64,000 nucleotides of DNA from Euonymus europaeus (lineage: Eukaryota > Streptophyta > Magnoliopsida > Celastrales > Celastraceae), in the NCBI GenBank assembly GCA_963580455.1, contig OY756963.1:19239555-19303554 (forward strand), read 5' to 3'. Under the pieces are notes generated by a model. That model was not told the DNA's origin. It was given only the letters and a program-made list of their open reading frames with translations, and ran no database searches. Shown here piece by piece: positions 9,435-22,985 of this stretch; position 1 is the stretch's first letter; every line of letters starts with the position of its first letter. A program made the position numbers and the translations under genes.

Positions 9435-12400
9435 ATGGGAGAGGAGAGGGAGGATCCACAGAAGCTGAAGGAGATAGCTGCGGCTGCATACGATTACGAA
9501 ACCGACCCTAGATGGGCCGATTACTGGTCCAACATCCTCATCCCTCCCAACATGGCCTCCCGTTCCGACGTTGTGGACCACTTCAAGCGCAAGTTTTACC
9601 AGCGTTACATCGTACGTACCTCGAATCGCTCTTGTGTTTTGTCTGATTTGGTTTATGATGGCCATCTTTAGGGATTTGAGATTTTGCAAGTCAACAGTCG
9701 TGGACTGTGGGTCTTCATACGTATGGTTTGTGTTGTGCCTGTTCACAGTGTGTTTGGTTGGGATTACTATTGGGATTTTGGATTCTCTGTATTCTTTTGG
9801 GGTTTTGGGTTTTCGTTGATTTCGAAACTGTCATTTTGGGGTTCTGTACCATCTACTATTACGTTGCATTTCATTTTCAGTTTTGGGGTTTTGCTTTGCA
9901 TTATAAAAAATGTAACAAATGAATTGTGAATTGCATTTGATTTTGTCTGTTCAATAATCAATGTTTTCCTGACTTACTCGTACTAATTATTTATAATATT
10001 TATATTTAGTTTTAGTCTGTTTTTGTATCTCTATTTTATTCCTATACTTTTTTTATTATTATTAATCTTTGGTCTTATAAATATTATCTCGTGAATATGA
10101 GTCTTTAGTAGCTGTTTATATATATGTCTTTATTGAGTGGGCGAAGGGAGCTTGTGAATGGACCCTTGTTTGCTTCTTTGGTTGTGTGATGTATCTATGC
10201 AAATTTTTTAATATCTAATTATAATCATATCCATAATGTATTAATGTGATTCGCTCATAATTGCAACTGTACTGCTTTTGGGACGATGGCTTTTCAGGGA
10301 GTGGAATGATCTACCCTTTGTTTTCAGTTTCTTAATAAGTTGTGCTTATAATTGCTTATTTTCTTGCATGTTTGCATGCAAGTTTAGTTCTCCTTATAAC
10401 TGTAGGATTAGTACGAAAGGGGTTGCAGGGAGGATTACAAAATTATGTTTTATTGTGGGTTTTATCTTTGATATGAATTATGAAGTCCAAGTTGATTCGT
10501 CTTATTTTCAAAATAGTTTGCGGCTTTTATTTGCATTTTGGATATTATTTTAATTTATAATCCATGGTTGAAAGTTGAAACGTTTTTGTTTTGTCTTTTA
10601 TCTTGTAGCTTTAGAAAGTAGGAATAGTCTTCTTGATCTTATATTTTGTAGACAAGATGAAAGGGACTTTTGCATCTGTAGGCCATATAGTTGGCATGTT
10701 TCTGTGTTTATATTTTCCTTTCCTGTCTTGGAATTTTAAACCACAATAACATCTGGAAATGTTTTATTTTTAGGATCCTGATCTTGTGGTGGAGTCGATG
10801 TTTTTAAGTGGAACATCTCAGTTTGCAAAACCATCAGCGTCTTCGTCAGCCAATTCAACGCGTGAAAATTACCAAACGCGGTCTCAGAACTCAGGTTGGA
10901 TGAATGGATGGACATCCTTGTTTTTTTGCTATAATGCTATTACAGGAAATTATGAGGAATTAATTTATTACCATATGTAGAAAAGATGAGCTTATATGCT
11001 CCTCATTGGCAGATACCTGCTCTTTATAGTAATCAAACGAAAATTATGTTGTAGGGTCTACAACTGGAAACTATGGGGCATCAGAAACTTCAGTTCCAAG
11101 TCCTTCTGTCCGTTGGGATCGACAAACCATAGAGTTTTCTGTCAATGCTTGGGTATATTGTTCATTACTTTTCTTTTCTTTTTAGGTTAAAATGGTTTCT
11201 GATAAAGTTTTCCATATGGAACACTCTCAAATTTGTTTATGTTTATGTACTTTTGTCTCTTTTCTTTTGTACTTTTCGTTTTATCCTTACTTGAATCTGG
11301 CCACTTGTTGTAAACTTGTAATTAGCTAAAATTTGCTGAACTTTGATGAACTGCCAATTTTGCATTCCGAATATTAGTTTCTTCAAATTTCTTCTCAAGC
11401 TGTTGCTAGATTTTACATTTCTCAACGATTCCCACTGGGTGTTTTTGGGTGTCACGAGGAAGATAACACATAGACACCAAAATCCTCTTCCTCCTCCTCC
11501 TCCTCGTCGGCATGGCTAAGGTTGTGTACAGCTTGCACTTCCCCAACCCTGCATCCACTACAGAAGCCTTGTGCATGGACTATGGAGTTGTTTGCCTTTT
11601 ATTTGGGTTCTACTTTGTGTTTTAATTAATTAATTTATTTATTTTTGTATTGAGAACTTTGTTGATTGTGGAGGTCAGGGCTATGAATCTTGCAATAGTT
11701 TTCAAATTTGATGCAGCTTTTATTTTTTGAGCAGGATTCAGGGGTTAATTTTGATAGGTCAGTCGACAAAACTAACAGGAAAAAAATACATGGAATCTTA
11801 TAGAGTTATAAAAGTTAATCTTTGGTTTTGTTTGGTTCAGGTATTATATGATGGAGGTACTGTAGAGAGTTGAGCATTTTGAAAGTTAAAAGAGCCGGTT
11901 GTCTTGTTCAGGCTTTTTATTATAGACGTTGGGTTTCAAGAGGAATACTCAAGGGTATTAGGATTGTGGAATGAGGCCTGGTTTCTTCTTATGGAATAAA
12001 GCTTGGATAAAATTGAGGTAGAGATTAACAAGATTAGAGTCCCAATTTCTTTGTAATGTTCATTTTCTATTGAGATCTATTGAGATTAGCCAACTTAGAT
12101 GGAAACTCACAGAAATACTAAATCTAAAATAGAATAATAAATCTCAGATAAAGATTGACCATTCCTCTCTGTTATCTTAAACAGTTGAAGAGAATACTTC
12201 TTATTGAGTGCAGATTCTTTCAAGGCTCATCACTGGCTCTGGGCTTTCTTAATGGATACCTTAATTATATGTGCTCATGTGAGTGTGTGCGTGTGCGTTG
12301 AAATAATCTTTAACCTTATGTGTGTGTGGTGAGGTGCAACTCATGGTGCATGCATTTCCTGTGACCTTGGGTTTCGTTGTTGTATTCTTATATTAACATC

Positions 12401-15400
12401 TCAATACATGTATTATTAATGCTGCTTCTATTTATTTTTGACTGCAGGTTTTCATTGTGGCAGTTCTTGCAATCATTCCTCTTGTACCTACGAACCTTTC
12501 AAATAGGGGATATAGGCTTTCTTTAATGGGCACTGCTTGTTCCTCTCTCTACTCTCTATATATGTTATATGGGGTAACCTATTGCTTTGTTCCCCTTATA
12601 TTTTTTGTTGGCCCTTATTCTGCACTTACTGGGTTATTTCACATTACTCTTTTGCTTTTATAAATAAATTGTAAATGCTTGCAGAAACCTAGGGCATGGA
12701 AGTTGCAGGCATTGCAAGTGTACTTCCAATCAATAATTGCAACCAAAGATTTTATCTACTTTATCTACTGCCTTACATTTGTTACTTCGCATCTTTGCCT
12801 CAAATGTAAGACTGCTTCAGTTTAGCGGTTCTTCTTTATACAATTCTATTTCATTTTGTGATTCACGACGTTGATCTTTGATGCAGTTGCTTTAATTCCC
12901 ATTTTATCTCGAGCAATTGAGCGGGTTGCCAAATTCTTAAGGCGTAATTTCAGTCGTTCCACCTTGTATAGGTAGGAAGGCTATAATGTTTAAGCAAAGT
13001 TATCGGACTGCTTCTCGTGGGCTTGCATAGTTGCATAACATGCTCGTTCATTGATTCTTGTATGGTATATGACTATATCCATCAAAAAATTAAATTAATT
13101 AAGTTACTAAAAATCAAAGAAGATACTCAGGGTAAGGGTGCCATGTGATGCCAACTAGTCAGTTGAAAGACCAGCATTAAATACCTTCCCCTGAGTATCT
13201 TCTTAGATTTTTAGTTAATTAATTAATTTAATTTTTTATGAGCAAGCTTTTAGTAGAGTTGGGCGGGGGAAGGGAACTGGTGGCAACCAGTCTACTGTGA
13301 TTTTTTTTTTATCTAAGACAAAGGTCTATTAGGAATTTCTCTTGTTGTAAAAGTTTAATCACATTTAATGGTTTGGGGAGACAACCGAAGTAAGGGTAGA
13401 CCTTGTCGTCACATAGTTGGGATATTGCCTGGGAAAGTAATGTGTTTTTGTACTCCCTCTTCTTTTTTGGGGTTTGGTTTTGGTGGTTGGGGAGGGGGCA
13501 GGTATTGAGACCACAATAACAATAATACGTATCCCAAATATTTAATTCATATGGATCCTAACTGAAATATATTTGTCGTCCACCAAGTGAATTCTCTTTC
13601 ATTAATTGATCTTATCAGAGACTGTAATCTCACTGACGCTCTTGTGATTATTTTTTGTCGTTAGTTCTACTCACGTCTTTTAGGATGTTTCTCTTTTGCT
13701 TGTTAAGATTTCCTTCTTGAATTTTTCCGCCTTTTTCTTTGCGTATCTGCTTCCGACTATGTTTAAACAATCATATTGGACCCTGCAAACAATATTTTTG
13801 CATGGTGTTTGCTGCTTAGTGCTTAGGCAAAGACTGCCTGCCTCTTTCTCTTGTGTGCATCTGTGTCATAGACATACAGATTTTCTTGTCTTGTAATTCA
13901 ATTCCTGAATGGACTGGTCTGTTTTCTTAAGCTAGTTTTAATTACATTTATGCACGCACTTGAGTAAGGCTCAGCATAAATTTTGGTTTCATTTACTATG
14001 CAATACTATACTGCCCTGCACATTCGTAGAAAATGAAATTGTTTGCTTTGATGTTTCCTTTTGAAGCTCAAACATTTATTAGTGAATTGAATAGTTTGTG
14101 GTTGAGCTTGTGGTAGACTGACTGTTCTTTGATAAGATTAGTGTGTATGACATGCCATTTGATGCTTGTGTCCTTGGTCAATCCACAATTCGTCTTTTGT
14201 TGCCTTATTCACAGTGATTCTGAGTTACTTTTGGACTTCTTGTGATGGTTCAATACATGATGTAGATTGGTCAATTTTACATGCTAACTCTGTGCGGTAT
14301 TGTTTCTACATTTAATGTTTCTTTTCCATGTGAAATTATTTCTTGCACCTTTTTTCTAACTTCTTGTTGTGCAGGAAATACCTTGAAGTTCCTTGTGTAT
14401 GGGTGGAGTCCAATACTACTACTCTCAGTATTCTGTCATCACATGCTGAAGTTGTACTTGGCTTCCTTCTAATAACCTCATTGGTCTCGTGAGTTACTCG
14501 AAAACTTTCTGTTCTGTTATCGTATTCTCTTCTTACTGATAAAGTCTTCTTTCTCCCTTTTCTTAGAGTACGTTTTTTACTTTTGTAAGTATAAGATTTA
14601 ATTGTTTGTCCAGGTGGCAGCGTAACATAATACAGACATTCATGTACTGGCAGGTACATTCAATTTCATATGGCAAACAAAAATAGAATGAGTATCATGA
14701 TTTTTCTTCTGAGAACTAATTTCTGTTTTTTACTTTGTAAAATATATTTTTTTTTGTGTTTCAATAATCTGTATTACCAAAAAGTTTGGCATAGAGAAAT
14801 GCACAGATGATGAGAGGCACTCATACACATGGAATATGCTAGAGGGTCTGTGAATAGCGTGCTATGTTAGCAATATATCAGAGCAGCAAACAATGGGTTT
14901 AGATCTACATATAAAATCTGTGGACTCTGGGATTTAGCATCTTGAGGATTATGATCTTTATTCTAAAGAAATCGTATCCATCCATTTAAGGATAGTTAGC
15001 TATTTAGTTGAATTTAAATTAAACAGTTGAAACCTAAAACCTACAGCTTACTAGTGCAGAGAGAGAGGCTGTCCCCGTGGTTTAAACATTAGATATCAAA
15101 TGTTGTAATGAGGAGAGCACTACTTGGACTAATTAATGGAATTACTTGGAGGTTTGAAGGTGTTGGTCTGTGATCTCCTGAAGAATTTGGAGGTAACTCG
15201 GAGGTTTACACTGAGTTGTGGATGCTCATCATGGTTCCATCTTGTTTACCTTCTCAGAATGTCAATGAGTTTTCAAGAAAGATATCCAACATTCATTCGA
15301 AATAAAATGATATCCAACATTCATTAGAAATCGAATGAATCCTTTTTTCTATCCATTGAACCTCCTCTTGTTGAGACTTCTCATATAATGTTTAGTGCAT

Positions 15401-15737
15401 GAGATTTGATTGAGAACAGGAATCGAGGTCATTATTTTGAGGGAAGGACATACTACTTTTCTTTTCTTTTTTCCCTTAAGCGTATTAAACTAGTGCTTGA
15501 AGTTTAGCAGTATAGCTAAATTGAAGTTTGTATTGTAGCATTGTAACTCAATTGACTTTTGTCTTCTGATGCACTTTACTTCAGCTACTGAAGCTAATGT
15601 ATCATGCCCCTGTCACTGCTGGCTACCATCAAGCTGTGTGGGCTAAGATTGGGAGGACTCTCAATCCATTTATCTACCGTTATGCCCCTTTCTTGAAGAC
15701 TCCAATTTCCGGCGCTCAGAGATGGTGGTTCAGGTAG
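9435..15737 (+). CDS. TMEM33/Pom33-family multi-pass membrane protein
   Basis: Nine exons: 9435-9611, 10774-10894, 11055-11152, 12448-12573, 12685-12805, 12887-12971, 14375-14488, 14614-14653, 15585-15737. All join in phase with GT-AG introns, giving 344 aa. The N-terminal ~130 residues are soluble, starting MGEEREDPQKLKEIAAAAYD with several Trp and Tyr and a Ser-rich linker. About four hydrophobic segments follow: VFIVAVLAIIPLV, the ATKDFIYFIYCLTFVTSHLC region, FALIPILSRAIERV, and EVVLGFLLITSLVSW. The ending is basic, FIYRYAPFLK...AQRWWFR. Order and the motifs FMYWQLLKLMYH and RNIIQTF resemble animal TMEM33 and yeast Pom33, which shape ER tubules and nuclear pores; the long N-terminus is plant-type. 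Function is inferred from family only. The gene starts 87 bp after the Harbinger target duplication, so the transposon sits in its promoter region. Confidence 0.7.
11481..11504. repeat. Pyrimidine (TCC)n microsatellite
   Basis: CTCTTCCTCCTCCTCCTCCTCGTC within intron 3 of the TMEM33-like gene. Confidence 0.8.
13084..13237. mobile_element. Foldback (MITE-like) element in TMEM33-like intron 6
   Basis: Arms 13084-13132 and 13188-13237 are imperfect inverted repeats (AAAAAATTAAATTAATTAA ... TTAATTTAATTTTTT; inner ends GATACTCAGGG / CCCCTGAGTATC) around a ~55-nt loop. No coding potential; its target duplication is not clear to me. Confidence 0.75.
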
Positions 15738-16354
15738 ATGTCTGAAGATGATGTTGATAACAAACTTATAAGATTGACTCTGCATGGGTGCATGAGGATG
15801 GAGAACTAGTTTAACATGTATTAATCAACCATCTTGAATATAGATGGTCAAACACTGCCATGCCACTTTTAATTCCTCATTTTTGTTTATTCTCTTTTCT
15901 AGAGAACTGTATTAGACAATTCTCTTACTACCTTACACCATATTTATTAAAAGTCTTTTTCCATTGATCAAGTTTATAGAAATGAATATTTGTGAAAATA
16001 CTCTGTTGTTGGCAAATTGAAAGGGTGCCTTGATCTTGTTGTGTTTTAACGTTTTGATGATGACTGCCTTGAACCATTGAACTCCCTCATTGACACTTTG
16101 AAGCGATGTGCGTGTCATGTGAATTCTTATTCTCAAACATCCAAGAAGATTGAATTTTTAAAAAAACTTGCAGCAGTTTATAGTCTAAAAGAAGGAAGTT
16201 TGGGAATATGAAATCATATTCCTGTCTAATATAACTGGATGAATGATCACATCACAATAACGACTACTTTAACGTTTCCCCTAAAGAAAGATGATGCAAC
16301 AACAATAATTTGAGACTTGAACTAGCCAAAGCAAAAGTGTTGTAATATACAAAA
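15738..16354. other. Convergent 3' region between TMEM33-like gene and ING2
   Basis: A 617-bp shared downstream space, presumably both 3' UTRs. No gene or repeat recognised. Confidence 0.6.
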
Positions 16355-19300
16355 TCATTGACACTGAGGAAGCAATCTGCAGGTTGGACAATACCACTTC
16401 CCTTTGAATCTTGTCTCCGGAGTCAGCCCAACACATGCATAGTGAAACCACTCACCTCCTTGGCACTGCCATTAACAAATAAGGCCAATTAGAACCAATA
16501 CAACGTAAAAATTCCCTTTGGAGAACTTGTGATAAAACAAGACTACAGCATATAAAAGATTGACTCAAATTCTGGGGCCGAAAAACTTCCGATGCCCTTG
16601 ACAAGAAAACAATCATTAGAGCAAGACTTGGGGATATAAAACCACCATTAGTAGCAAGTGCAATATGGAGCAGAAGCACATGGTAACGTGCTCATACTTC
16701 ACTGCTTAGTCAAAACCAGGTACTAACCCTCTGATATATATAGCTTTTATGAAATCTGCAACTCCTAGCACACTAAACTTTATGCTACATCTCATAAATT
16801 CAGAAGATTTCCTCTTCCCTTGCACAAATACAGAAATACTGTACTACTTCGGTACTTCCATTGCTTTTTTCCCTTTTGTCTTTGATAGGCAAATTTATTA
16901 GATGGCAAGCAACAGATCTGTAGGTCCCTGGTATATGAGGTGTTATTAAATATTTAAAAGACAGCAAAAACAAGCCAAAGTGGATTTACAAACAAGTAAT
17001 TGCAGCATCCAATAGAAAAGTGTCCATATTTTATGTCAGCTGGTGAAATGCAGGTAAAGAGGAAACCAGTAAAATAACGATGAGCTGTGTGAACCAGAAA
17101 TTTGTGCGATAACCTAACGATGTATTCCTTCTTTCAAGATCAATATCCTTGTCATAGTTACAATTGTATCTGATACTTCTGTATGTACGTAAATGCAAAT
17201 GGAATACAAGAAAAACAGGCAGCCAACATACACTAGAATTAAATGAATATAGAAAAAGAGACGGACTCACATTTTCATTGTCACAGGCGATCATGTCTCC
17301 AAATGATACCTAAATGTTCACAATATACATACAATTTTATTAATTCATGGTGTCCAGAAGAGTAACAAAAATAATTGTATTTGAGAGACGTAAAATTTAG
17401 ACATGAAAAGCTAGCAGACAAAAGGTCAGCACCTGATGGCATACACAGTAGGTAGGTTCGTTGGGATCAATGGGTTGATCAACATCTACTGGGGCAGAAA
17501 ATTCCTTCTTATGGCTCCCTGGAGGAGGCATGAGCTCAAAATCCCTATCACGCTCTCGATCCCAATCCCTTTCCCTGAAATCGAATTTCTTTGGTCCATA
17601 GAAGTGCTTGCGTTTTTCAATCTTAGGGATTATAGGCAATGGCGGAAGAATTGCCGACTCATCAGGTGCTATTTTGCCCTCTGATAAAATAAAGCAATCG
17701 AGAATTTAAAAAAAAAGTGTTAAATTACAAGGAATGTTTTATGAGGAAACAATGACAAAAAGAATGCTATGATATGATGGTTTATAGTAAAAAGGTACAA
17801 CTAAAAGATTTACTTGATCATACGGCAAAACATTTTCACTCTTTCTCCCGTTAAGTGAGAGACCTGCATTCATTTTTAATTTAAGGGCAGGGTTGCATTG
17901 AGATTGATGAGGTATTTCACTAAACCAGTACACTTCAAACAGTTTCATTAGGTGGAATTAACACACGCATGTACTTGAAAATTATTCAAACATGAGAACT
18001 AACTTGCATAGCTGAACAATTCTGGGTTCGTCTTTCATACCGTGCTTTAGATCTTCTGAAAAGTTAATCAGATCCTCATCAAGTCGTTTTGCATGACTCT
18101 CTATCTGGAAGAAAAACAAAGAACAGACAAAAATCTTTTCAGCTATAACCATGATAGCCCCCATAAAAGAAAACAGTGTGTGAAGCTGAAAACCGAAAAG
18201 GATGCAAATTAAAGGCTCAACACTGCATTGAATTACTACCATGCATGAAGTTCTAAAACCAGATTTACAAACTGCTCTATGAATGACGCACTAGCCATTT
18301 TACATATTTGCTGGAAACCAAACATGCAACAAATTTAACTATTGGTCATAACTCATAAATGGTCCTGAATTTAGGATATCCAAATATAAGAGAATATACA
18401 ATTGATACAAGTTTGATTAATCGTTTGACATAAGGGAAAAAAATCAAAAAATAAATATGGCCTCTCACAAACTATGTTTTAAGAGTTTGTCTTGAGATTG
18501 ATTCATTCAGCAAACAATTTGGGCCACATATTGATTTTAAAGTAATTCCAACCACAATAACTGACAATGAAGCATGTGAATCTTCAAAAACTTGAAATGC
18601 ATATCCCTTTTGAAATAATTGTAAACTTATTTATACTCTTCAGGAAGTAAGTCAAGCAACTAAACTCAGCCAACAAGGAGCATAATGTTATGGTTTCCAT
18701 TTTTGCTTGTGAGCACTGCTCATACGATTTAACCTAAAACCTACAGAAGCCTACATAGAAGGTCCTCGGCATGCTGTGAGGTTATGAACTTATGATCATT
18801 TTTTTCATGACAATCCAAGAAAGCAATCATGTGCAGGTTCAGGAAAAGCTCTTCTTCCCATCATTATTGGCAATTGACTGTCTTGAAACCGACGCCTTGA
18901 ATTACAAAGTTATCCACCGCAAATTAAAGAACTAGACCAATCATAGATACCACAATAAAACCAACAAATCAACTTCAAGAACGCAACAATTCATTATCTA
19001 AAGGGAGGAAAAAGCGAAGCAAACCCAATCAAATGGCATTGAAAAGAAGAAACTTACAAGGTCATAAGCTTGCTTTGCTAACAAAACCTTCTCTGTGCAC
19101 AAACTCAATGCACTGTCTTGATTCACTTCAATATCCTTTCGCATTTTTTCAATTGCTGCCTCCTCTTCTTCAATACTATAATTATTATTGTAATTGTTCC
19201 CATTTCCTCTCTTTGAGCTCTGTGAAGCCAATCCTAAGCAGTATTGTGTTTGTTGACGTGTTTGATTTATCATTGCTTTTCACCCCCAAATATTTAAGGA

Positions 19301-19655
19301 AAAAAATCAATATCCATATATTGAATATAATCTTACAGCTACCAAAACAAGCTCACCTAATAAACCTAAACCTAATATGCAAGACACAGAGAAAAATAAC
19401 CAAAGAAAAAAAAACATGTATGCATAACATGTGTGCCGATTGGGCTTACAGTGCGACCGTTCATCAAGCTCTCGAATGGTATTAAATAGCCTTTGAAGCT
19501 CCGAAGGCAATGTGCTTGCATCTAGTGGGGAATTTCAAATTCAAAGCTCGAAAATTTCCAATTGAAACGTAGAAAGAATAAAATATGTGAGGGAATTAGA
19601 GAAGCTTACACTCTAGATAGTCGTCGACGTACACCCCAGTTCGTGCGATTGCCAT
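16355..19655 (-). CDS. ING2: ING2-type PHD-finger chromatin protein
   Basis: Seven minus-strand exons: 19655-19610, 19521-19450, 19275-19058, 18104-18041, 17680-17433, 17309-17271, 16465-16355. All join in phase, giving 265 aa, close to the known plant ING2 length. The N-terminal ING domain (~1-110) starts [15 protein letters not shown] and includes [15 protein letters not shown] and [19 protein letters not shown]. An Arg/Asp-rich linker ([21 protein letters not shown]) leads to the PHD finger, residues ~211-261. The finger shows [18 protein letters not shown] and KWYCPTC with all Cys4-His-Cys3 ligands, and the Asp and Trp used to read H3K4me3. Plant ING proteins bind H3K4me2/3 in the nucleus and associate with acetyltransferase complexes. 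The start is fixed by the conserved MAIARTG and a donor after YLE. No defect seen. Confidence 0.96.
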
Positions 19656-20376
19656 TTTTGTGTGTTTACCAGGAGCGCTCCTAGATAGGTTGGGCTCTAG
19701 GGCTTCTTCATCGCTGAAACCAATTCAAAAATTAAAAAATATAGCAAAAAAATAAAAATAAAAGACTCTGAAAATAAGTTGTCTCTAAAATTTCAATTTA
19801 GCTCTAAAATGAAATCCTAAATTTGGTGTTTAAAATATTTTAAAAAATATATAAAATATTATAGTTGTATTATGATCAATTTTATAAATTCAATAATATA
19901 TTTTTTTGTTCAAAATAAAATAAAAGTCAACATGTATCATAATTCTGGATCATTTAATATAAAATAAAAGATATTGTATACATTTTATTTGGTTTTATTT
20001 TAAACAAAAAATATATCCTTGAATACATAAAATCAATCAAAAGACAAAATACAAATTTTCCATAAAAAAATCTCATAAAAAAATCATCAACATGCATATA
20101 TATACACAATGACATTGATACTAACTCATTAAAATAATAATAATAATAATAATTCGTATTGTTACTCAAACCGTGTAGGATGGAGTTCAAGGTTTCCAAA
20201 GTTTAATCGGTACGATGAAAATTGAACAGCAAATTTATAATACATGATAAATTGATATAATATTATATATAAGATATAAATAGTGTCAATATATGCAAAG
20301 TGTGTGTGTGTGTATATATATACATCATATTATATAAAGTTATATATATGTGTGTGTGGTTTCTAAAAGACTAACT
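19656..20376. other. ING2 upstream region
   Basis: AT-rich, with an (AAT)n run near 20133-20152 and (TG)n/(TA)n tracts at about 20300-20360. The ING2 promoter should lie here; I cannot place a TATA box with confidence. Confidence 0.5.
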
Positions 20377-20812
20377 CCACATTTGGTTAGTAGTGAGTTT
20401 AAGGTGATAATGAGTTTAAAATAAACTAAACACGAGCTTATTGAGAGAGAAGAATTGAGAGGGATGAATGAGTTTAAAGATAAATTTTTGTATGTTTGGT
20501 TGAATATGAGAATGAGCATGAGTTTTGTTTTGAATGAATTATATGATGTAAATAAAAAGACTATATTATCCTTTAATAATAAATTGACAATTTTATATGA
20601 GATTTAATGAAATAAATTTGTCATTTAAAAAAATATGTTATTCCCCATAGGGAGAATAGTCAAGTTCACGTTTTCATAAGTTTAATTATTATTTTCAAGG
20701 AAAGAATAGTGCTCATGCCCATAGCCCATGTTTTATATAAACTAAATAAATGAATGAGCTTTTAAAAAGTACATTCCCTAGACTCACCTGCTAATCTCCC
20801 CAATCAAAAGTG
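20377..20812 (+). repeat. Left copy of an inverted AT-rich repeat pair
   Basis: Begins CCACATTTGGTTAG. It matches the reverse complement of 22688-22985 over some 300 bp with gaps: both contain GAGTTTA...TTATTGAGA, a GATGAATxAGTTTAAA run, AAAATGAGCATGA-like text, AATAAATTGA and AAAATATGTTATTC, in the same order. Either the long terminal repeats of a decayed MULE, or two independent MITE copies. Confidence 0.7.
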
Positions 20813-21239
20813 AAGTAAAAATTCATGAACGTATACTCGACCTTGGGCCTAGTTTTGTGGGCTTAGTCATTAGCCCAACTATGTGCGACTTCTTCACGAG
20901 GCATTTCTCGAAGTGAGTTAGGCCCACTGCAATGCCCCAAGGTCCCGAACACCTCGAACTTATGAGTCCGCATTACTTGTCTTCTTCCTCAAGTTCCCTG
21001 CCATCTCTCAGCCACATGTTGCTTCAACTGTTTAACAACCCTAATTTCTTCACCCCTTTTTCGCGTGCCTTGTGAAATTTCGTATTTCCCATATTACTCT
21101 CACGTATTTAGCCTAATTTTGTCGATTTCACGCATCATCTCTCTCGCACAGATCTAGTCATTAATGGTGTTGAAGGAATTGCTGAAGAAACTCAGTAGAT
21201 CTGCTGCGATGCCTCAATTCTCTTTGATTGTGATTCTCT

Positions 21240-21960
21240 ATGTTATTAGGTTTGAGTCAGTCATGGCACTGGTTTGAGTGGCTTGCTTCGTCGATTTCTA
21301 GTGTTTGTAACTCTAATGCATTACCCATGGCAGCGTCTTTATCTGTGAAGATTGAACAAGGCTCCTTGTCACCATGTGCATTTACAAAAGTGTTAAAAAG
21401 CCACTTGAAAGATTGAACAGTCTCATCATACGAAAGTGCAGTCCCAAAAGTCACTATCGATCTATGATGGTCATATCCAGTAAACATACCTAAGGGTCTC
21501 TTTTCTTTATAAGTAGAAAAAATGTTATAAAAAGTTACCACATCATCAAAAGATCATCAACCATTTTTGCATCAACAAAAAATATATATTAAGCTGTTGA
21601 GCATAGTAAAACACAAATCACTCATATTTCGCTTCTAAAAATATGAGAAAATACTACCAAGCTCCCCACTTGCCATAGTCATTTTCTTTATGGATCTTAA
21701 ATATGATTTCTGATCTTGAATAGTGAATCCGAGCTTAGCCCTACTACCAGTTTTCCTGCTCAATAATTATTGTGTTACCTCAAGAGTAAGCCCTGAATCA
21801 GAAGCTAATTCAATGACAAATGTTTGTGTCGCAGTGGGCTTTTTATGTGATCTTAACATGTAAATAGTTGTGAAAGATTGTAACTCATGCTTATGTTGTT
21901 CTACAAACTCATTCTCTATATATACAAACGATGACAAATCATATTATAATCATCATCCTG
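21240..21960 (-). pseudogene. Decayed FAR1/FRS-like MULE transposase fragment
   Basis: On the minus strand, 21541-21257 is open for 94 codons and reads like the MULE transposase core of FAR1-related proteins: TGYDHHRSIVTFGTALSYDE, FKWLFNTFV, then IFTDKDAAMGNAL with the catalytic-type Asp of the TDxDxAM motif. Upstream, broken into other frames (about 21800-21560), are KSYLRSIKKMTMASGELGSI and FVDAKMVDD, which correspond to the KxYLRxKRQ...YGEAG and WADAKM regions of the same family. Several frameshifts and stops and no C-terminal SWIM finger make it a pseudogene. It lies between the two inverted repeats at 20377 and 22688. Confidence 0.75.
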
Positions 21961-22687
21961 TTTTCTCCTCTTTTAACCTTCCTTGGAATACACAAACAAT
22001 TGACTGACAACAACTCTTGTTTTTCTAGTCTTGTTATTGTATTATTTCTTAACACCAAAATCTTTTTTTTAGTAAGCTTCCCAAAATTGATATTTCCACT
22101 TGTAATGTGTCAAACTCCATACTAATTATAGGTATTCAATATTGATCCTCAACTCTCACTGTAGAACTATCATCATAAGTGCTAATAAAGTTATCCATGC
22201 TAACAAATTACCAGGAAAATGCAATCAAACCGGTTTGCTAGATATCAAGAATAAATCCAACGAGGAACCTGTCTTACGATATAAGATCCTTTGATTTACG
22301 AGCCAAATCTCTTAAGTAGTTCAAAACACATATCGATTAGGAAAATGATGTGTAGCCTATATTTTGGAAATTCATGGTAGTTCATATATATTTATTCTAT
22401 TAATTTTTATATTTTAATTAATTATTCTACTCTCTTAATCAATATGCTGGACATTTATTTGGTTATGGTTTAATTCTAATTAATTATTAACCCGTTAGGA
22501 TTTAGCGAGTATGTTCCCTTTAAGATTTAACACTTATTATTTAGGTTATAACATGAAAATTTAATACACGAGCCTGTTAGGATTTAGCGAATTTATTCTT
22601 CTTAGGGTTTAACATTTATTGTTTATGTTACAATATGAAAATTCAATATACGAGCACTCGTTAGGGTTTAACAAATTTATTTTTCTT

Positions 22688-22985
22688 ACCCCACGTTTAG
22701 TTGAAGAAAATAAAAGGTGAGCCTCAAAACTCATTCCCTTATTTAGTTCATATAAAAATAGGAAGAATAACATATTTTTTAAAATAACGAATTTAACCTT
22801 AATTTTAAAATATCAATTTATTATAAAAGGATAGTAATGTTACTTTATAATTCCTTCAAACCAAGATTCATGCTCATTTTCATATTTAATCAAATATACA
22901 ATATTTTATTTTTAAACTTATTCATCCTTCTCAATAAACTCATCTACAGCTAATTTTAAACTTATTTCCATCTTAAATCGCTCTC
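22688..22985 (-). repeat. Right copy of the inverted AT-rich repeat pair
   Basis: About 300 bp, reverse-complementary to much of 20377-20812. The outer ends of the pair align, as expected for terminal inverted repeats of a ~2.6-kb element. Its inner end (CCACGTTTAGTT) also resembles the outer end of the left copy (CCACATTTGGTT), which would fit separate MITEs instead. Confidence 0.65.

Noticed and set aside
9571..9929. Hydrophobic open frames after the first TMEM33-like exon
   Set aside because: T-rich intron sequence read as Phe/Leu; the true frame ends at a consensus GTACGT donor at 9612.
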